Origin: Pseudomonadota bacterium
GTDB taxonomy: Bacteria; Chloroflexota; UBA5177
Assembly: GCA_021324655.1 (NCBI GenBank)
Contig: JAJPIP010000035.1
Location: 22,121 to 86,120, forward strand
Length of the DNA stretch: 64,000 nucleotides
Direction: 5' to 3'
The notes under the pieces were generated by a model. It was not told where the DNA came from. It made no database searches and saw nothing but the letters and a program-made list of their open reading frames with translations. The position numbers and the translations under genes are program-made. Of the stretch, positions 17,580 to 27,042 are shown piece by piece. The number at the start of each line of letters is the position of its first letter. Within the stretch, counting starts at the first letter, position 1.

Positions 17580-18923
17580 TTAGTCCAGAATCACCTGGGG
17601 CTCGATCTGGCCTTCCGTCGCCGGCACGCCCCGGGCGACGCCGACATACTCGAAGCCCAGATCGGCGAGCTGCTCCGGCGCGTAGAGGTTGCGCCCGTCG
17701 ATGAGAAGGGGACGCCGCAGCAGACTCCGCACCCGGGTCAGATCAAGGTTCTTGAACTCGTTCCACTGCGTCACAAGCACGACGGCATCCGATCCGGTCA
17801 CCGCCTCATAGGCATCAGGGGCAAAGCGCACATCCTGGGTGGTGACCGCGGCTGCGGTGGTCATGGCGGCCGGGTCATAGGCGACGACCGTCGCCCCCTC
17901 CGCCCGCAGGAGTTCGATGATCTCTAACGCCGGTGCCTCGCGCACATCGTCGGTATCCGGCTTGAAGGCCAGTCCCAGCAAGCTGATCTGACGGCCGGCG
18001 AGAGCGCCGAGGCGCTGCTTGAGCGTCTCCACGACCCAGCGGCGGCGGGAAGCATTGATCTCCATGACCGCGTCCAGGAGCTGAGGGTGGAGCTCGGCGT
18101 CGGCCGCCATGCTCATCAGTGCTTTGACGTCTTTCGGGAAGCAGGAGCCCCCGAAGCCCAGGCCCGCGTCGAGGAAGGCGGGACCGATACGGGCATCGTA
18201 GCCCATGCCCTGGGCGACCTGGGTCACATCCGCCCCCAGCCGCGCGCAGATGCCGGCGATCTCGTTGATAAAGGAGATCTTGGTGGCCAGGAAGGCGTTG
18301 GAGGCGTATTTGATCATCTCGGCGGTGCGCAAATCCGTGATGATGATCCGGCTGCGCAACGGCAGATAGAGGGCCGCGACCTTGTCGGCGGCATCCCGGT
18401 CCGTCGCTCCCAGGACAACGCGATCGGGATTCATGCAGTCTTGCATGGCCGAGCCCTCCCGCAGGAACTCCGGGTTGGAGACCACGGCAAAGGGGATGTC
18501 GGAGCGGCGGTGCTCGTTGATGATGCTGGTCACCAGATCGCCAGTGCCGATGGGGACGGTGCTCTTGTTGACCACCACAATGGGATGGTCGAGGTGCGAG
18601 GCAATACTCTGCGCCGCCGCCCGGACCTGGGAGAGGTCGGCGCCGCCCCGGCCGTTATCCGGCGTGCCCACCGCGATGAAGACGAACTCGGCGTCCTGGA
18701 GGGCCTCACGATAGGAGGTGGTGAAGTGCAGACGGCCCGCGCCGAGATTCCGGATCACGACCTCCTGCAGTCCCGGCTCATGGATCGGCATGATGCCTTG
18801 CCGTAGCCGGAGAATCTTCTCCTCGTCGATATCCAGACAGGTCACCTGGTTGCCCATATCGGCAAAGCAGGTTCCGGTCGTCAGACCGACGTACCCGGTT
18901 CCGATCACGGCAATGTTCTTCAT
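17580..18923 (-). CDS. ugd: UDP-glucose 6-dehydrogenase
   Basis: 447 residues. It has the N-terminal NAD-binding GTGYVG at residues 8-13, the conserved NPEFLREG, and the active-site segment [10 protein letters not shown] with the nucleophilic Cys261. It oxidises UDP-glucose to UDP-glucuronate, a precursor of acidic surface polysaccharides. It stands alone here, about 14 kb from the heptose/glycosyltransferase operon. Related UDP-ManNAc or GDP-mannose dehydrogenases are possible, but the motif set fits Ugd best. Confidence 0.92.
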   Translation of the reverse strand: MKNIAVIGTGYVGLTTGTCFADMGNQVTCLDIDEEKILRLRQGIMPIHEPGLQEVVIRNLGAGRLHFTTSYREALQDAEFVFIAVGTPDNGRGGADLSQVRAAAQSIASHLDHPIVVVNKSTVPIGTGDLVTSIINEHRRSDIPFAVVSNPEFLREGSAMQDCMNPDRVVLGATDRDAADKVAALYLPLRSRIIITDLRTAEMIKYASNAFLATKISFINEIAGICARLGADVTQVAQGMGYDARIGPAFLDAGLGFGGSCFPKDVKALMSMAADAELHPQLLDAVMEINASRRRWVVETLKQRLGALAGRQISLLGLAFKPDTDDVREAPALEIIELLRAEGATVVAYDPAAMTTAAAVTTQDVRFAPDAYEAVTGSDAVVLVTQWNEFKNLDLTRVRSLLRRPLLIDGRNLYAPEQLADLGFEYVGVARGVPATEGQIEPQVILD

Positions 18924-18984
18924 GCGCTGCTCATCCCCCTGGGGCCGATGGCGCCGGCCCGTCCGTAGTGTACCAAGCTCTCTT

Positions 18985-19018
18985 ATGTCTTGTGTACGGT
19001 ACTACGTACCATAAGCGC
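18985..19018. promoter_or_regulatory. Nested inverted repeats ahead of ogt
   Basis: CTTATG and CATAAG form outer arms, and GGTAC-TAC-GTACC is an inner inverted repeat, together ending a few bases before the GTG start of ogt. The position suits a repressor site or a 5' UTR hairpin. No known operator is recognised. Confidence 0.3.
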
Positions 19019-19534
19019 GTGCACATTGCATACGCATCCTTTCCGAGTGCCCTCGGCGCCGTCTGCTGCGCACGCAGCGAACGTGGGCTGGTCGCGCTCG
19101 ACCTCGATGCCTCTCCCGCCGTATTCGCGCAGCGACTCCTCGCGCGGGGGTTCATCCCGGCGTTCGATGCCGATGCGCTCCCGGACGTAGCTGCCCAGAT
19201 CGAAGAGTATGCGGCGGGCGAGCGGCGCGCCTTTGACATTCCCCTGGATCTGTCCCACCTCACGCCGTTCCGGCAGGAGGTGATCCGCGCTGTCTGCGCC
19301 ATCCCGTATGGCGAGTGGCGTTCCTACGGCCGGATCGCGGAAGCGATCGGGCGCCCTCGGGCGGCCCGCGCTGCGGGGACAGCGATGGCCACCTGTCCCA
19401 TCTCCCTGATCGTGCCCTGCCACCGCGTGGTTCGTGCCGGTGTAACGCCCAAGACTGCATCCGGCGATGCGGGCGAACGGGCACGGCTGGCGCTGATCCG
19501 TTTCGAGCGACGCGTGGCAAGAGAATTGCTCTAA
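19019..19534 (+). CDS. ogt: Methylated-DNA-[protein]-cysteine S-methyltransferase
   Basis: About 171 residues from the GTG at 19019. The alkyl-acceptor site is IVPCHRVV, preceded by the winged-helix region (IPYGEWRSYGRIAEAIGRPRAARA). It removes alkyl groups from O6-alkylguanine, transferring them to its own Cys. The open frame can begin at 18968, but GTG 19019 precedes the conserved fold. The region 18985-19016 just before the start contains nested inverted repeats (CTTATG...CATAAG around GGTAC-tac-GTACC), which could be an operator. Confidence 0.88.
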   Translation: MHIAYASFPSALGAVCCARSERGLVALDLDASPAVFAQRLLARGFIPAFDADALPDVAAQIEEYAAGERRAFDIPLDLSHLTPFRQEVIRAVCAIPYGEWRSYGRIAEAIGRPRAARAAGTAMATCPISLIVPCHRVVRAGVTPKTASGDAGERARLALIRFERRVARELL

Positions 19535-19589
19535 GCCCGTTCGCCTCTCGCCCGAGGCATAGCCACCTCCCGAGCTAGAAGGACAGCGC

Positions 19590-20702
19590 GTGTCAGTACT
19601 CGAGGCCATCCAAGACGTCGACCTGGAGATCCTCGAGGATCCCGTTGAGGCGGCCTCGGCCGCCGGTCTTCGCTATTACACGGATCAGCGCCCTGGTATC
19701 CGTCGAGAATCACACGGCGACGGGTTCCGTTACGTCGGACCTGACGGAGGTGAGATCACCAGCGAGCGGACCCTCGGCCGGATCAAGTCGCTGGCCATTC
19801 CGCCCGCCTGGACCAACGTCTGGATTTGTCCGTCTCCCCGTGGCCATCTGCAGGCGACCGGCTACGATGCGCGCGGCCGCAAGCAGTATCGCTATCACCC
19901 GGATTGGCGGCAGGTGCGGGATGAGACCAAGTATTACCGCATGATCGCCTTCGCCGGCACCCTCCCCGACATTCGCCGCCGCACCGACGAGGACATTGCG
20001 GACCGGGCTCTCACGCGGAACAAGGTTCTGGCCACGATCGTCCAACTCCTCGACCGGACGGCGATCCGCGTCGGAAATGAAGAGTATGCCCGCGAGAATC
20101 ACTCCTACGGACTGACCACCCTTCTCAACCGGCACGTGCGCGTGCAGGGCTCCGACGTGCGGTTCCACTTCCTGGGCAAGGGCGGCAAAGACCATGTCGT
20201 GACGCTGCATGACAGGCGTCTCGCGCGGGCCATCACGCGCCTGCACGACATCCCTGGCCAGGAGTTGTTCCAGTTTGTCGATCACGACGGGATCCGTCAC
20301 TCCATCGACTCGGGTGACGTCAACGCCTATCTCCAGGAGATCACCGGGGAGCACTTCACCGCCAAGGACTTCCGCACGTGGCACGGCACGGTCCGGGCGG
20401 CTCAAGCTCTCTACGAACTCGGGCCCTTTAGCACGCAGACCGAGGGGAAGCACAACGTCACGCTGGCCGTCACGCGTGCCGCCGAGCATCTGGGAAACAC
20501 CCCCGCCATCGCGCGGAAGTCCTACGTCCACCCGGCCGTTATCGACACCTATCTCGCCGGGACGATGCTCGAGGCCTTCACCGCGGGCCTGGAAGAGGCC
20601 ACGGAAGAGACCGATCTCCATCCTGAGGAGATCGCCACCCTCGCCGTCCTGGAAGATGCCCTGGCCCGCGACCGCGAGCAGGCAGAGCAGAAGGCGGGGT
20701 AG
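19590..20702 (+). CDS. DNA topoisomerase IB
   Basis: 370 residues of the bacterial/poxvirus type IB topoisomerase family. The N-terminal domain contains SLAIPPAWTNVWICPSPRGHLQATG. The catalytic domain has RVGNEEYARENHSYGLTTL, FLGKGGKDH, FRTWHGT, and the active-site Tyr312 in IARKSYVHP. These enzymes relax supercoils by single-strand cleavage with a 3'-phosphotyrosyl bond. GTG start. It is followed by a region of GC-rich palindromes. Confidence 0.9.
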   Translation: MSVLEAIQDVDLEILEDPVEAASAAGLRYYTDQRPGIRRESHGDGFRYVGPDGGEITSERTLGRIKSLAIPPAWTNVWICPSPRGHLQATGYDARGRKQYRYHPDWRQVRDETKYYRMIAFAGTLPDIRRRTDEDIADRALTRNKVLATIVQLLDRTAIRVGNEEYARENHSYGLTTLLNRHVRVQGSDVRFHFLGKGGKDHVVTLHDRRLARAITRLHDIPGQELFQFVDHDGIRHSIDSGDVNAYLQEITGEHFTAKDFRTWHGTVRAAQALYELGPFSTQTEGKHNVTLAVTRAAEHLGNTPAIARKSYVHPAVIDTYLAGTMLEAFTAGLEEATEETDLHPEEIATLAVLEDALARDREQAEQKAG

Positions 20703-20741
20703 GGCCGGCGGCCCTCACGGCGGAGTGGCCCTCACCCCCGG

Positions 20742-20769
20742 CCCCTCTCCCATTGCGATGGGAGAGGGG
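20742..20769. repeat. GC-rich palindromic repeat, copy 1
   Basis: CCCCTCTCCCAT and ATGGGAGAGGGG form a perfect 12-bp stem with a TGCG loop, preceded by CCCTCACCCCCGG. This matches the dispersed intergenic palindrome type seen again at 20853-20882, with related fragments at 23181-23196 and 31083-31107. It lies between convergent genes and could act as a bidirectional terminator. Confidence 0.6.
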
Positions 20770-20852
20770 AGATATGGATCGAGGCAGACTGGGGACGGCA
20801 GTGCCTTGAGCGTCCAAGGGAATGGGGACGGCGCGACCTTCCCCTCCTACTT

Positions 20853-20882
20853 CCCCCTCGCCCACCGCAGTGGGAGAGGGGG
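20853..20882. repeat. GC-rich palindromic repeat, copy 2
   Basis: CCCCCTCGCCCAC and GTGGGAGAGGGGG (one imperfect pair) enclose CGCA, followed by TTGGGGGTGAGGGCC. It is an inverted relative of copy 1, so 20711-20905 as a whole reads as two facing units. No coding sequence is seen in 20703-20943. Confidence 0.6.
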
Positions 20883-20943
20883 TTGGGGGTGAGGGCCATC
20901 CGCGGGGTGAGGGCCGCCGGCGTGGGATCGGGGAAGTCCGGCC

Positions 20944-21492
20944 CTACGCTCCCTTATTCCCGGCCGGCACCAGCGCGAACAGCTGCAGCATCTCGCGATT
21001 GAATGCCGGGATGTCGCTTGGCTGGCGGCTGGTGACGAGATTGCCGTCCACCACCACCTCGCGATCCACATAGGTCGCGCCCGCGTTCCGGATGTCGTCC
21101 TGGATCGTGTAATAGCCGGTCATGGTGCGGCCGCGAGCCAGGCCGGCCGAGATCAGCTCCCACGGCGCGTGGCAGATCGCGGCAAACGGCTTGCCCTCGC
21201 CGTTGGCGACCTTCAGGAAGCTCTGGACATCAAGGTTCATGCGGAGGTGGTCGGCGTTCGTCCCGCCGCCGGGCAGGAGAACAGCACCGTAGTCTTCCGG
21301 CCTGGCCTCGCTCAGAACCCGATCTACCTGGACCGGGGTGCCCTTCTTGCCGGAGATCGTCCCGCTCTCCGGTGAGATGATATCCACCTGGGCGCCGTTG
21401 TCGCGCAGCGCCTTGACCGGCTCGGTCAGCTCCGAATCCTCGAATCCGTTCGTCGCCAGACACGCGACGCGCAAACCATTGAGATCAGGCAT
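20944..21492 (-). CDS. DJ-1/PfpI family protein
   Basis: 182 residues from the ATG at 21492, which has GGAAGGAGAG upstream. The nucleophile elbow AICHAPW contains the conserved Cys, with the partner Glu near the N-terminus (FEDSEL). This subgroup (PfpI/YhbO-like) includes stress-protective deglycase-like proteins; protease activity has been claimed for some members. It is next to an AI-2E-type permease gene on the same strand, 57 bases apart. Confidence 0.88.
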   Translation of the reverse strand: MPDLNGLRVACLATNGFEDSELTEPVKALRDNGAQVDIISPESGTISGKKGTPVQVDRVLSEARPEDYGAVLLPGGGTNADHLRMNLDVQSFLKVANGEGKPFAAICHAPWELISAGLARGRTMTGYYTIQDDIRNAGATYVDREVVVDGNLVTSRQPSDIPAFNREMLQLFALVPAGNKGA

Positions 21493-21548
21493 CGTACTCT
21501 CTCCTTCCAGGGGTCTCCCCACGGATGCGGCAACATCCGGACCAGACT

Positions 21549-22727
21549 TTAGTCGTGAGGACGGCCCCGCAGCGTTTCCTGGTGCTCGCGCTGCGCCTGC
21601 AGATCTTGCTGCGCCTGGACCTTGGCCTGGACTTCCTGCGTCTGCACGATCGACTGCAGCACCTCATCCGGATGGGCGCCGTGGAACTCGCGCCAGGCGG
21701 CCGTCCCGATCGCCTGCAGGAGACCGGCGAGCGGCGCCCCGAAGAGCGCGCCCCAGATACCGAAGAGCTCGGTGCCGGCGACGAGGGCGACCAGGGCAGT
21801 GGCGGGATGGATGCCGACGGCCCGCCCCACGATGCGCGGCCCCAGCACATCACCCTCCAGAATGTGGACGAGGATGAAGTAGCCCAGCACCAGGACCGCC
21901 TTGAGCCAGCCGCCGAGGAGAGCGAACGCAACCGAGATCGCGCCGGAGACGATGACGCCCAGCACCGGCACGAACTCCATGAAGAAGGCAAGGATGCCGA
22001 GCAGGACGGCGTACCGTACCTGCAGCAGCTCCATACCGGCGCCGACCAACACCCCGATGAGGATCGCCATCGTCAGTGTGCCGCGGATATAGCCGCCAAC
22101 CACCTGGTTGATGATGGCGAAAAGCAGCGTGGTGTTGCGGCGCTGCCCGACCGGCGTCTGGCGCCGTAGCCACGTGGCGAGGCGTTCACCGTCAATGGCA
22201 AGGTAGACGGATAGAATCAGCACCAGAATCACGTCCACCACCGCGCTGACCACACCGGCGATGATGCTCAGTGACTGCGTCGCGACGACCTTGCCCACGC
22301 TCTGCAGCTGGGATGTGGCCTGCAGCAACGCCGCATTGAGCTTGACCTGGGTGACGCCGAGGGGATGCAGCACGTGGACCAGTTGAGGCTCGGCCCCTTC
22401 GAGGTGCCTGGCATAGGTCGGAAGGGAACTGGCCAGCGCGCTGACCTGGTCGGCCGCCGTCACGATGACGAAGGCGACGAGACCCAGGATGATAGTGAAC
22501 CCAATCAGATATGACAGGGCGATGGCCAGGCCGCGCGGCATGAAGCGGTGCAGAAGCAGGGTCAGCGGCCGGAGAGCGAAGGCGATGATGGTGCTGAGGA
22601 TGAGGGTCAGCAGCGTCGCCGTCACGTGCGACAGCAGCCAGACGGCCACGACCACCACGGCCAGCCAGGCCAGGATGGTGAGGGGAATAAAGAGGGCGCG
22701 TTGCCACTCGTCGGCGGTGTCCGGCAT
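21549..22727 (-). CDS. AI-2E family membrane permease
   Basis: 392 residues with about eight membrane helices and the family signature around residues 200-330 (INQVVGGYIRGTLTMAILIGVLVG, FMEFVPVLGVIVSG, GDVLGPRIVGRAVGIHP). The AI-2E/PerM family covers autoinducer exporters and Na+/H+ antiporter-like members, so the substrate is open. It has a glutamine-rich cytoplasmic C-terminus with repeated QAQ/VQAQQ. It is divergent from msrB. Confidence 0.85.
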   Translation of the reverse strand: MPDTADEWQRALFIPLTILAWLAVVVVAVWLLSHVTATLLTLILSTIIAFALRPLTLLLHRFMPRGLAIALSYLIGFTIILGLVAFVIVTAADQVSALASSLPTYARHLEGAEPQLVHVLHPLGVTQVKLNAALLQATSQLQSVGKVVATQSLSIIAGVVSAVVDVILVLILSVYLAIDGERLATWLRRQTPVGQRRNTTLLFAIINQVVGGYIRGTLTMAILIGVLVGAGMELLQVRYAVLLGILAFFMEFVPVLGVIVSGAISVAFALLGGWLKAVLVLGYFILVHILEGDVLGPRIVGRAVGIHPATALVALVAGTELFGIWGALFGAPLAGLLQAIGTAAWREFHGAHPDEVLQSIVQTQEVQAKVQAQQDLQAQREHQETLRGRPHD

Positions 22728-22787
22728 AAGTTCATTGTACGGGCGTCCGGGGTAGATACTGGGTCAAGGACGTGATCGGAGAGATCA

Positions 22788-23180
22788 ATGCAGAAAGTGG
22801 AGAAGACCGACAAGGAATGGCGCGAGCAGCTGGCGCCGGAACAGTACGCCGTGCTGCGGCAGGCCGCCACCGAGCGCCCCTTTACCGGGAAGTACACCTA
22901 CAGCACCGAGACCGGCATGTATCACTGCGCCGGATGCAACGCCCCGCTCTTTCGCTCGGACGCCAAGTTCGAGTCACACTGCGGCTGGCCCAGCTTCACC
23001 AACCCCGCCGATAACGAGAACGTGGAGCTCCGCCCGGATACCAGCTTCGGCATGCTCCGCACCGAGGTGCTCTGCCGCGCCTGTGGGGGCCATCTCGGGC
23101 ACGTCTTTGACGACGGTCCCGGCCCCACCGGCCTGCGCTACTGCATCAACAGTGCAGCACTGGATTTGAAGAAAGAGTGA
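22788..23180 (+). CDS. msrB: Peptide-methionine (R)-S-oxide reductase
   Basis: 130 residues. The zinc site is formed by CAGC (Cys47, Cys50) and CRAC (Cys96, Cys99). The catalytic Cys119 is in RYCINSAAL, and Cys65 in SHCGWPSF is a candidate resolving cysteine. It reduces methionine-R-sulfoxide in proteins and belongs to the oxidative-stress theme of the neighbourhood. Good GGAGAG site. Confidence 0.93.
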   Translation: MQKVEKTDKEWREQLAPEQYAVLRQAATERPFTGKYTYSTETGMYHCAGCNAPLFRSDAKFESHCGWPSFTNPADNENVELRPDTSFGMLRTEVLCRACGGHLGHVFDDGPGPTGLRYCINSAALDLKKE

Positions 23181-23183
23181 GGG

Positions 23184-24356
23184 GTGAGGGCCATCCCTCC
23201 TACCGCCGAGCTGGTCATCATCGGGGGCGGGGTGGTTGGAGCTGCCACCGCCTTCTATGCGGCTCGGGCCGGTCTGCGGCCGGTGATCCTGGAAGCGCGT
23301 CCCCGATTGTGTACGCTCACCACGCCGGCCTCCACCGGGGCCTTCCGCCTGCAATTCGACAACGAGGAGGAGACGCGCCTGGTGGGCCGCTCGGCCTACC
23401 TCTTCAACAACTTCGCCGAGATCACGGGTCAGACGGGCTACGATCTCGGGCTGCGCGTGCAGGGGTACCTCTGGTTGACGACCGAGGAGGAGGGACGAGA
23501 GCGGCAGCGCCGGCTGGTGGCGCGTCAGCACGCCTGGGGGCAGACCGACATCGAGATGCTGGACGGTGACGAGGTTCGACGCCGCTTTCCGTACGTGGGT
23601 CCCGATGTCATCGGCGGGCGCTTCCGCGCCGGGGATGGCTTCCTCGATCCCAAAGCGCTCACGCTGGGGCTGGCCCGCGCCTCGGGTGCCGTCATCTGCA
23701 CGGACACTCAGGTCCTCGGATTCAAGATAGGCGCAGGCCGCGTGCGAGCCGTCGAGACGGCGCGAGGCCGCATCGAGACGGAGCGGGCCGTCATCGCCGC
23801 CGGGCCCCTGTCCGGTGTGGTGGCGGCTTTCGCCGGGCTCGATCTGCCGCTGCAGACCGTGGTGCGCCAGAAGGTCGTGATGCCGGAGGTGCCGGAGGTG
23901 CCGGCACAGGCGCCAATGACGATCGACGACGACACCGGAGCCCACTGGCGCCCGGCGCTGCGCGGTGCCTATCTCCTCTATACCGATCCGGAAACGCCGC
24001 CCACGCCGCCGGCCCAGGACGTCCCGACCGACCACCGCTTTGCCTTCCGTCTGCTCGATCCGGCGAGCCCGGTCTCGGTGGCGCGTGTCACCCCGTTCTG
24101 GCGCGATGTCTGGCAGCGCGCCTCGGCCCACTGGCTCCTGCAGGCGGGCCAGTACACCATGACACCCAACCGCCGGCCGTTGATCGGCGCGACGGCGGTC
24201 GAGGGGCTCTTCCTTAACACGGGCTACAGCGGCCATGGCATCATGGGCAGCCCGGCGGGCAGCGAGCTCTTGATCGACGTGATGACGGGCCGCCGGCGGG
24301 AGAATCCCTTCCGTCCGGGCCGGGCGTTCCTTCCTCGCGAGCACGACCGGCTGTAA
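23184..24356 (+). CDS. FAD-dependent oxidoreductase (DAO family)
   Basis: 390 residues. The FAD Rossmann motif LVIIGGGVVGAATAFYAA is at the N-terminus. The DAO fold shows GGRFRAGDGFLDPKALT and the C-terminal FLNTGYSGHGIMGSPAGSELL. This resembles the sarcosine/glycine oxidase and dimethylglycine dehydrogenase group; the substrate is probably an N-alkyl amino acid but is not certain. The GTG start four bases after msrB lies in a GGGGTGAGGGCCATCC stretch shared with the dispersed palindrome, so the 5' end may have been shaped by repeat insertion. Confidence 0.82.
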   Translation: MRAIPPTAELVIIGGGVVGAATAFYAARAGLRPVILEARPRLCTLTTPASTGAFRLQFDNEEETRLVGRSAYLFNNFAEITGQTGYDLGLRVQGYLWLTTEEEGRERQRRLVARQHAWGQTDIEMLDGDEVRRRFPYVGPDVIGGRFRAGDGFLDPKALTLGLARASGAVICTDTQVLGFKIGAGRVRAVETARGRIETERAVIAAGPLSGVVAAFAGLDLPLQTVVRQKVVMPEVPEVPAQAPMTIDDDTGAHWRPALRGAYLLYTDPETPPTPPAQDVPTDHRFAFRLLDPASPVSVARVTPFWRDVWQRASAHWLLQAGQYTMTPNRRPLIGATAVEGLFLNTGYSGHGIMGSPAGSELLIDVMTGRRRENPFRPGRAFLPREHDRL

Positions 24357-24387
24357 GAGCCCCCGTCTCTTCCCGGGGCGGTCCGGC

Positions 24388-24879
24388 TTACTTCTCTCCC
24401 AACTTGAAGGTGTCCAGCGCGTGCTGGAACTTCTGCTGGTACGACTTCACGATGCCGGTGGGGACGATCATCTCGATGTCATAGCCGTGGCGTGCCGTGT
24501 TGAGATGGACGTACTCGTGATCGGGCGGTAATCCATTGGTTTTCTGCAGCACGAGAATGGCATGGTGACCGGCCATGGTGAGCCGGTAGAAGACGAGTGT
24601 GTTCGGCCCCTGATGGGTGACCTCGCCGTTGAAGATCGTCGAGTAGTCGGGCCGCCGATCGTTGACCACGACCCGCAGCTGGGCCGAGGATCCGGTGAAG
24701 CTCACGATGTAGCTGGGAACGCTGTCGGCAATGGAGCGGTCGGTCTTCTGCGTCCATCCCGTGGGGTATTGCAGGGAGAAGTGGTATGCCTTGTCGGTGT
24801 AGGTGGTATACGGGGCGGAGCCGCAACCGGCCAGGACGGCCGCGACGGCAAGGACGAGGGCGAAGCGCGTGCCGCGCAT
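24388..24879 (-). CDS. Lipoprotein of unknown function
   Basis: 163 residues with a lipoprotein signal peptide and lipobox (VLAGC-GS). The mature part, with YHFSLQYPTGWTQKTD followed by beta-rich sequence, resembles PsbP/DUF1795-like domains with the FSLxYPxGW pattern. It would sit on the outer face of the membrane. No functional partner is evident. Confidence 0.75.
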   Translation of the reverse strand: MRGTRFALVLAVAAVLAGCGSAPYTTYTDKAYHFSLQYPTGWTQKTDRSIADSVPSYIVSFTGSSAQLRVVVNDRRPDYSTIFNGEVTHQGPNTLVFYRLTMAGHHAILVLQKTNGLPPDHEYVHLNTARHGYDIEMIVPTGIVKSYQQKFQHALDTFKLGEK

Positions 24880-25002
24880 CCGGAGTCTTTCTAGTGTCGG
24901 GTTCTACCAGACGATGGTACGGGCAGCATGGGGTAGGGCGGCAAGGACACACGCGTCAGGCTGTGCATTTTCACCGGTTTGTCGCCATGGATGAGCCGTT
25001 CG

Positions 25003-25031
25003 TTGCTTTTCGATACGCTCACTCGTTTATT
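25003..25031 (+). promoter_or_regulatory. Candidate promoter for the peptide transporter operon
   Basis: TTGCTT at 25003-25008 and TTTATT at 25026-25031 are 17 bases apart, in an unusually AT-rich stretch of the 295-base gap before the substrate-binding protein gene. The long leader (about 135 bases) also contains ACGTATGACACGTACG repeats. Only a weak consensus match. Confidence 0.3.
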
Positions 25032-25174
25032 CTCATAACGACTGCCGTGCACGTATGACACGTACGGCGTGTCTGGTCGTGGGATAGATGGAGGAGGTGC
25101 GGGGAGAGAGTAGCGGATTCTGTGCCCAACGGCGATCCCAGAAATGACCAGAACCTCTGGAGGAGGGAAACTCG

Positions 25175-26941
25175 ATGCAGAAAAAGTGGAGCAAGCCGCT
25201 GCAAGCAGTGGCCAGCGCGCTCCTGGTGGCCGGCCTCTTTGTCCCGTCTGCGATGGCGCATGGCGTGGCGAAGCATTCGTCCGCGCCCAAAGGCACCATC
25301 ATCTTCTCGGATAACCAATTCCCCGACACGCTGAATCCCTGGCAGACCGACGCCGCCGTCGATACCGAAGTCGAGGCGTTCGTCGCCCCGGGCGGAACGT
25401 TCCTTGATTACAATCCCCGCGGCGCGCTGATCCCAGAAATGCTGGTCAAGGTGCCGACGGTCAAGAACGGCGGTATCAGCAAGAACGGCAAGACCATCAC
25501 CCTGACCCTGCACAAGGGACTGAGATGGTCGAACGGTGATCCGATTACCGCGCAGGATTTCAAGTTCTGGTGGCAGGTCGGCATGGATTCGACCACCGGC
25601 CCGTTCTGCGCCGGCACCTGCGATCACATCAAAAGCATCACCCTGCCGAACAAGTACACGGCCGTCCTGCACATGAGGGACGTCTACGCGCCGGCCGTGC
25701 CGCTCGCCATTCCCGGCCTGCTGGATCACAACTGGAAGACGCTCGGCGGATCGGTCGCCTCGGCGGCCAAGGTGCTGATGAACACGGCATTCAACTATGA
25801 GGGCCCCTCGTACGTCGGTGCCGGTCCCTATAAAGTGACGCAGTTCGTCAACAACGTTCGCATCGAGCTGGCTCCCAATAAGTACTACAAGTCTCCCGCC
25901 CCCGGTGGCGCCCCCAAGGTTGCCAAGTACATCTTCCTGTTCTACTCCGACGTGGACACGGAGATCGCCGGCGCTGCCAAGCATGAGACGGACATCACGA
26001 CCGACTACACGCTGGCCCAGCTGCCGGAGCTGCTCGCCAACAAGAGCAAGTTCACGACGAAGTTCGTCACCACGTTGAGCCCCGAGCACATGGAGCTCAA
26101 CATGCTCGATAAGACCGTCAACGGCGCGCCCAACCCGCTGGTCAACCGGAACGTGCGCCTGGCGATCAACCTCGCGATCGACCGCTTCGGTATTCAGAAG
26201 AGCGTCTTCGGCATCAGCAATCACAAGCAGGCCGCCAACCTCTTCACCTACGATGCGCCGCTCATCGAGACGCCCAGCATCAAGCAGCCCTTCGCCGATC
26301 CGAAGATCACGGGTGCCTGGGATCCGCTCCGCAAGAAGTACGTCCCGTACGGTCCCCAGTCTGTGGCCGACGCGAAGAAGCTGCTGAAGGGGACGCCCTG
26401 CGCCCATGGGTGTGATCTCCAGATCACGTCCACGACGCTGCCGCAGCGCGCCGCCGAGGCGGCCGTTGTGACGTCCAACCTGGCGAAGATCGGGATCAAG
26501 TGCAGCTTCCAGGCCATTCCGTCGTCCACCTACTTCGCGACGTTCCCGAAGGGTGGGACACTCCAGACCGGCCACTTCGAGGCAGGCATCTTTGCCTACG
26601 TCGGCGTGATCCCCGATCCGGATCAGTGGAAGACCAGCGTGATGTCCACTTTCATCAACCGGCTCGATCCGAATCACTCTCCTGTCGACAAGAATGACTC
26701 GGGTCTGCGGGACGGCATCGTGGATAATGCCTTCAAGAAGGCGGCCGCCTCCTTCAACCCGGCCGTTCGTCGCCATTGGTACTACGTCGCCCAGGAGGAG
26801 ATCTCCAAGCAGGCGATCTGGATCGATCTCTCGATCCGGCCCGGCTTCTGCACCTGGGACTCCAAGGTCAGTGGCGTTGCCACCAACGGGTACCAGAACT
26901 CGTTCTGCACCTGGAACGGCTACGCTCTGCGCTACCGCTAG
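25175..26941 (+). CDS. Peptide/nickel-type ABC transporter substrate-binding protein
   Basis: 588 residues of solute-binding family 5 (OppA/DppA). The signal peptide ends SAMA-HG; there is no lipobox cysteine, so the protein would be released or held by another means. Family features: GTIIFSDNQFPDTLNPW at the start of the mature part, LTLHKGLRWSNGDPITAQDFKF, and NRNVRLAINLAIDR. Oligopeptide is the default ligand, but family members also bind sugars and metal complexes. It has a very strong ribosome site (GGAGGAGGG). It is first in a five-gene operon and separated from the permeases by a terminator hairpin. Confidence 0.9.
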   Translation: MQKKWSKPLQAVASALLVAGLFVPSAMAHGVAKHSSAPKGTIIFSDNQFPDTLNPWQTDAAVDTEVEAFVAPGGTFLDYNPRGALIPEMLVKVPTVKNGGISKNGKTITLTLHKGLRWSNGDPITAQDFKFWWQVGMDSTTGPFCAGTCDHIKSITLPNKYTAVLHMRDVYAPAVPLAIPGLLDHNWKTLGGSVASAAKVLMNTAFNYEGPSYVGAGPYKVTQFVNNVRIELAPNKYYKSPAPGGAPKVAKYIFLFYSDVDTEIAGAAKHETDITTDYTLAQLPELLANKSKFTTKFVTTLSPEHMELNMLDKTVNGAPNPLVNRNVRLAINLAIDRFGIQKSVFGISNHKQAANLFTYDAPLIETPSIKQPFADPKITGAWDPLRKKYVPYGPQSVADAKKLLKGTPCAHGCDLQITSTTLPQRAAEAAVVTSNLAKIGIKCSFQAIPSSTYFATFPKGGTLQTGHFEAGIFAYVGVIPDPDQWKTSVMSTFINRLDPNHSPVDKNDSGLRDGIVDNAFKKAAASFNPAVRRHWYYVAQEEISKQAIWIDLSIRPGFCTWDSKVSGVATNGYQNSFCTWNGYALRYR

Positions 26942-26956
26942 AGCCGAGCTAAGGAC

Positions 26957-26988
26957 GGAAGGGAAGGGCGTACGCGCCCTTCCCTTCC
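26957..26988 (+). terminator. Intrinsic terminator/attenuator after the binding-protein gene
   Basis: A perfect 14-bp stem with a TACG loop: GGAAGGGAAGGGCG pairs with CGCCCTTCCCTTCC, followed by TCTTT. It lies 15 bases after the stop codon and before the permease genes. It would allow partial read-through, so the binding protein is made in excess over the membrane parts, a common arrangement in ABC importers. Confidence 0.8.
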
Positions 26989-27042
26989 TCTTTGCCGTTC
27001 CTTGACGTAAAATGAGCACACCGACCGCGGAGTAGCCTCACC

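Noticed and set aside
25019..27019. A 666-residue open frame on the minus strand
   Set aside because: It is antisense to the substrate-binding protein gene, which has a signal peptide, family motifs and a strong ribosome site.
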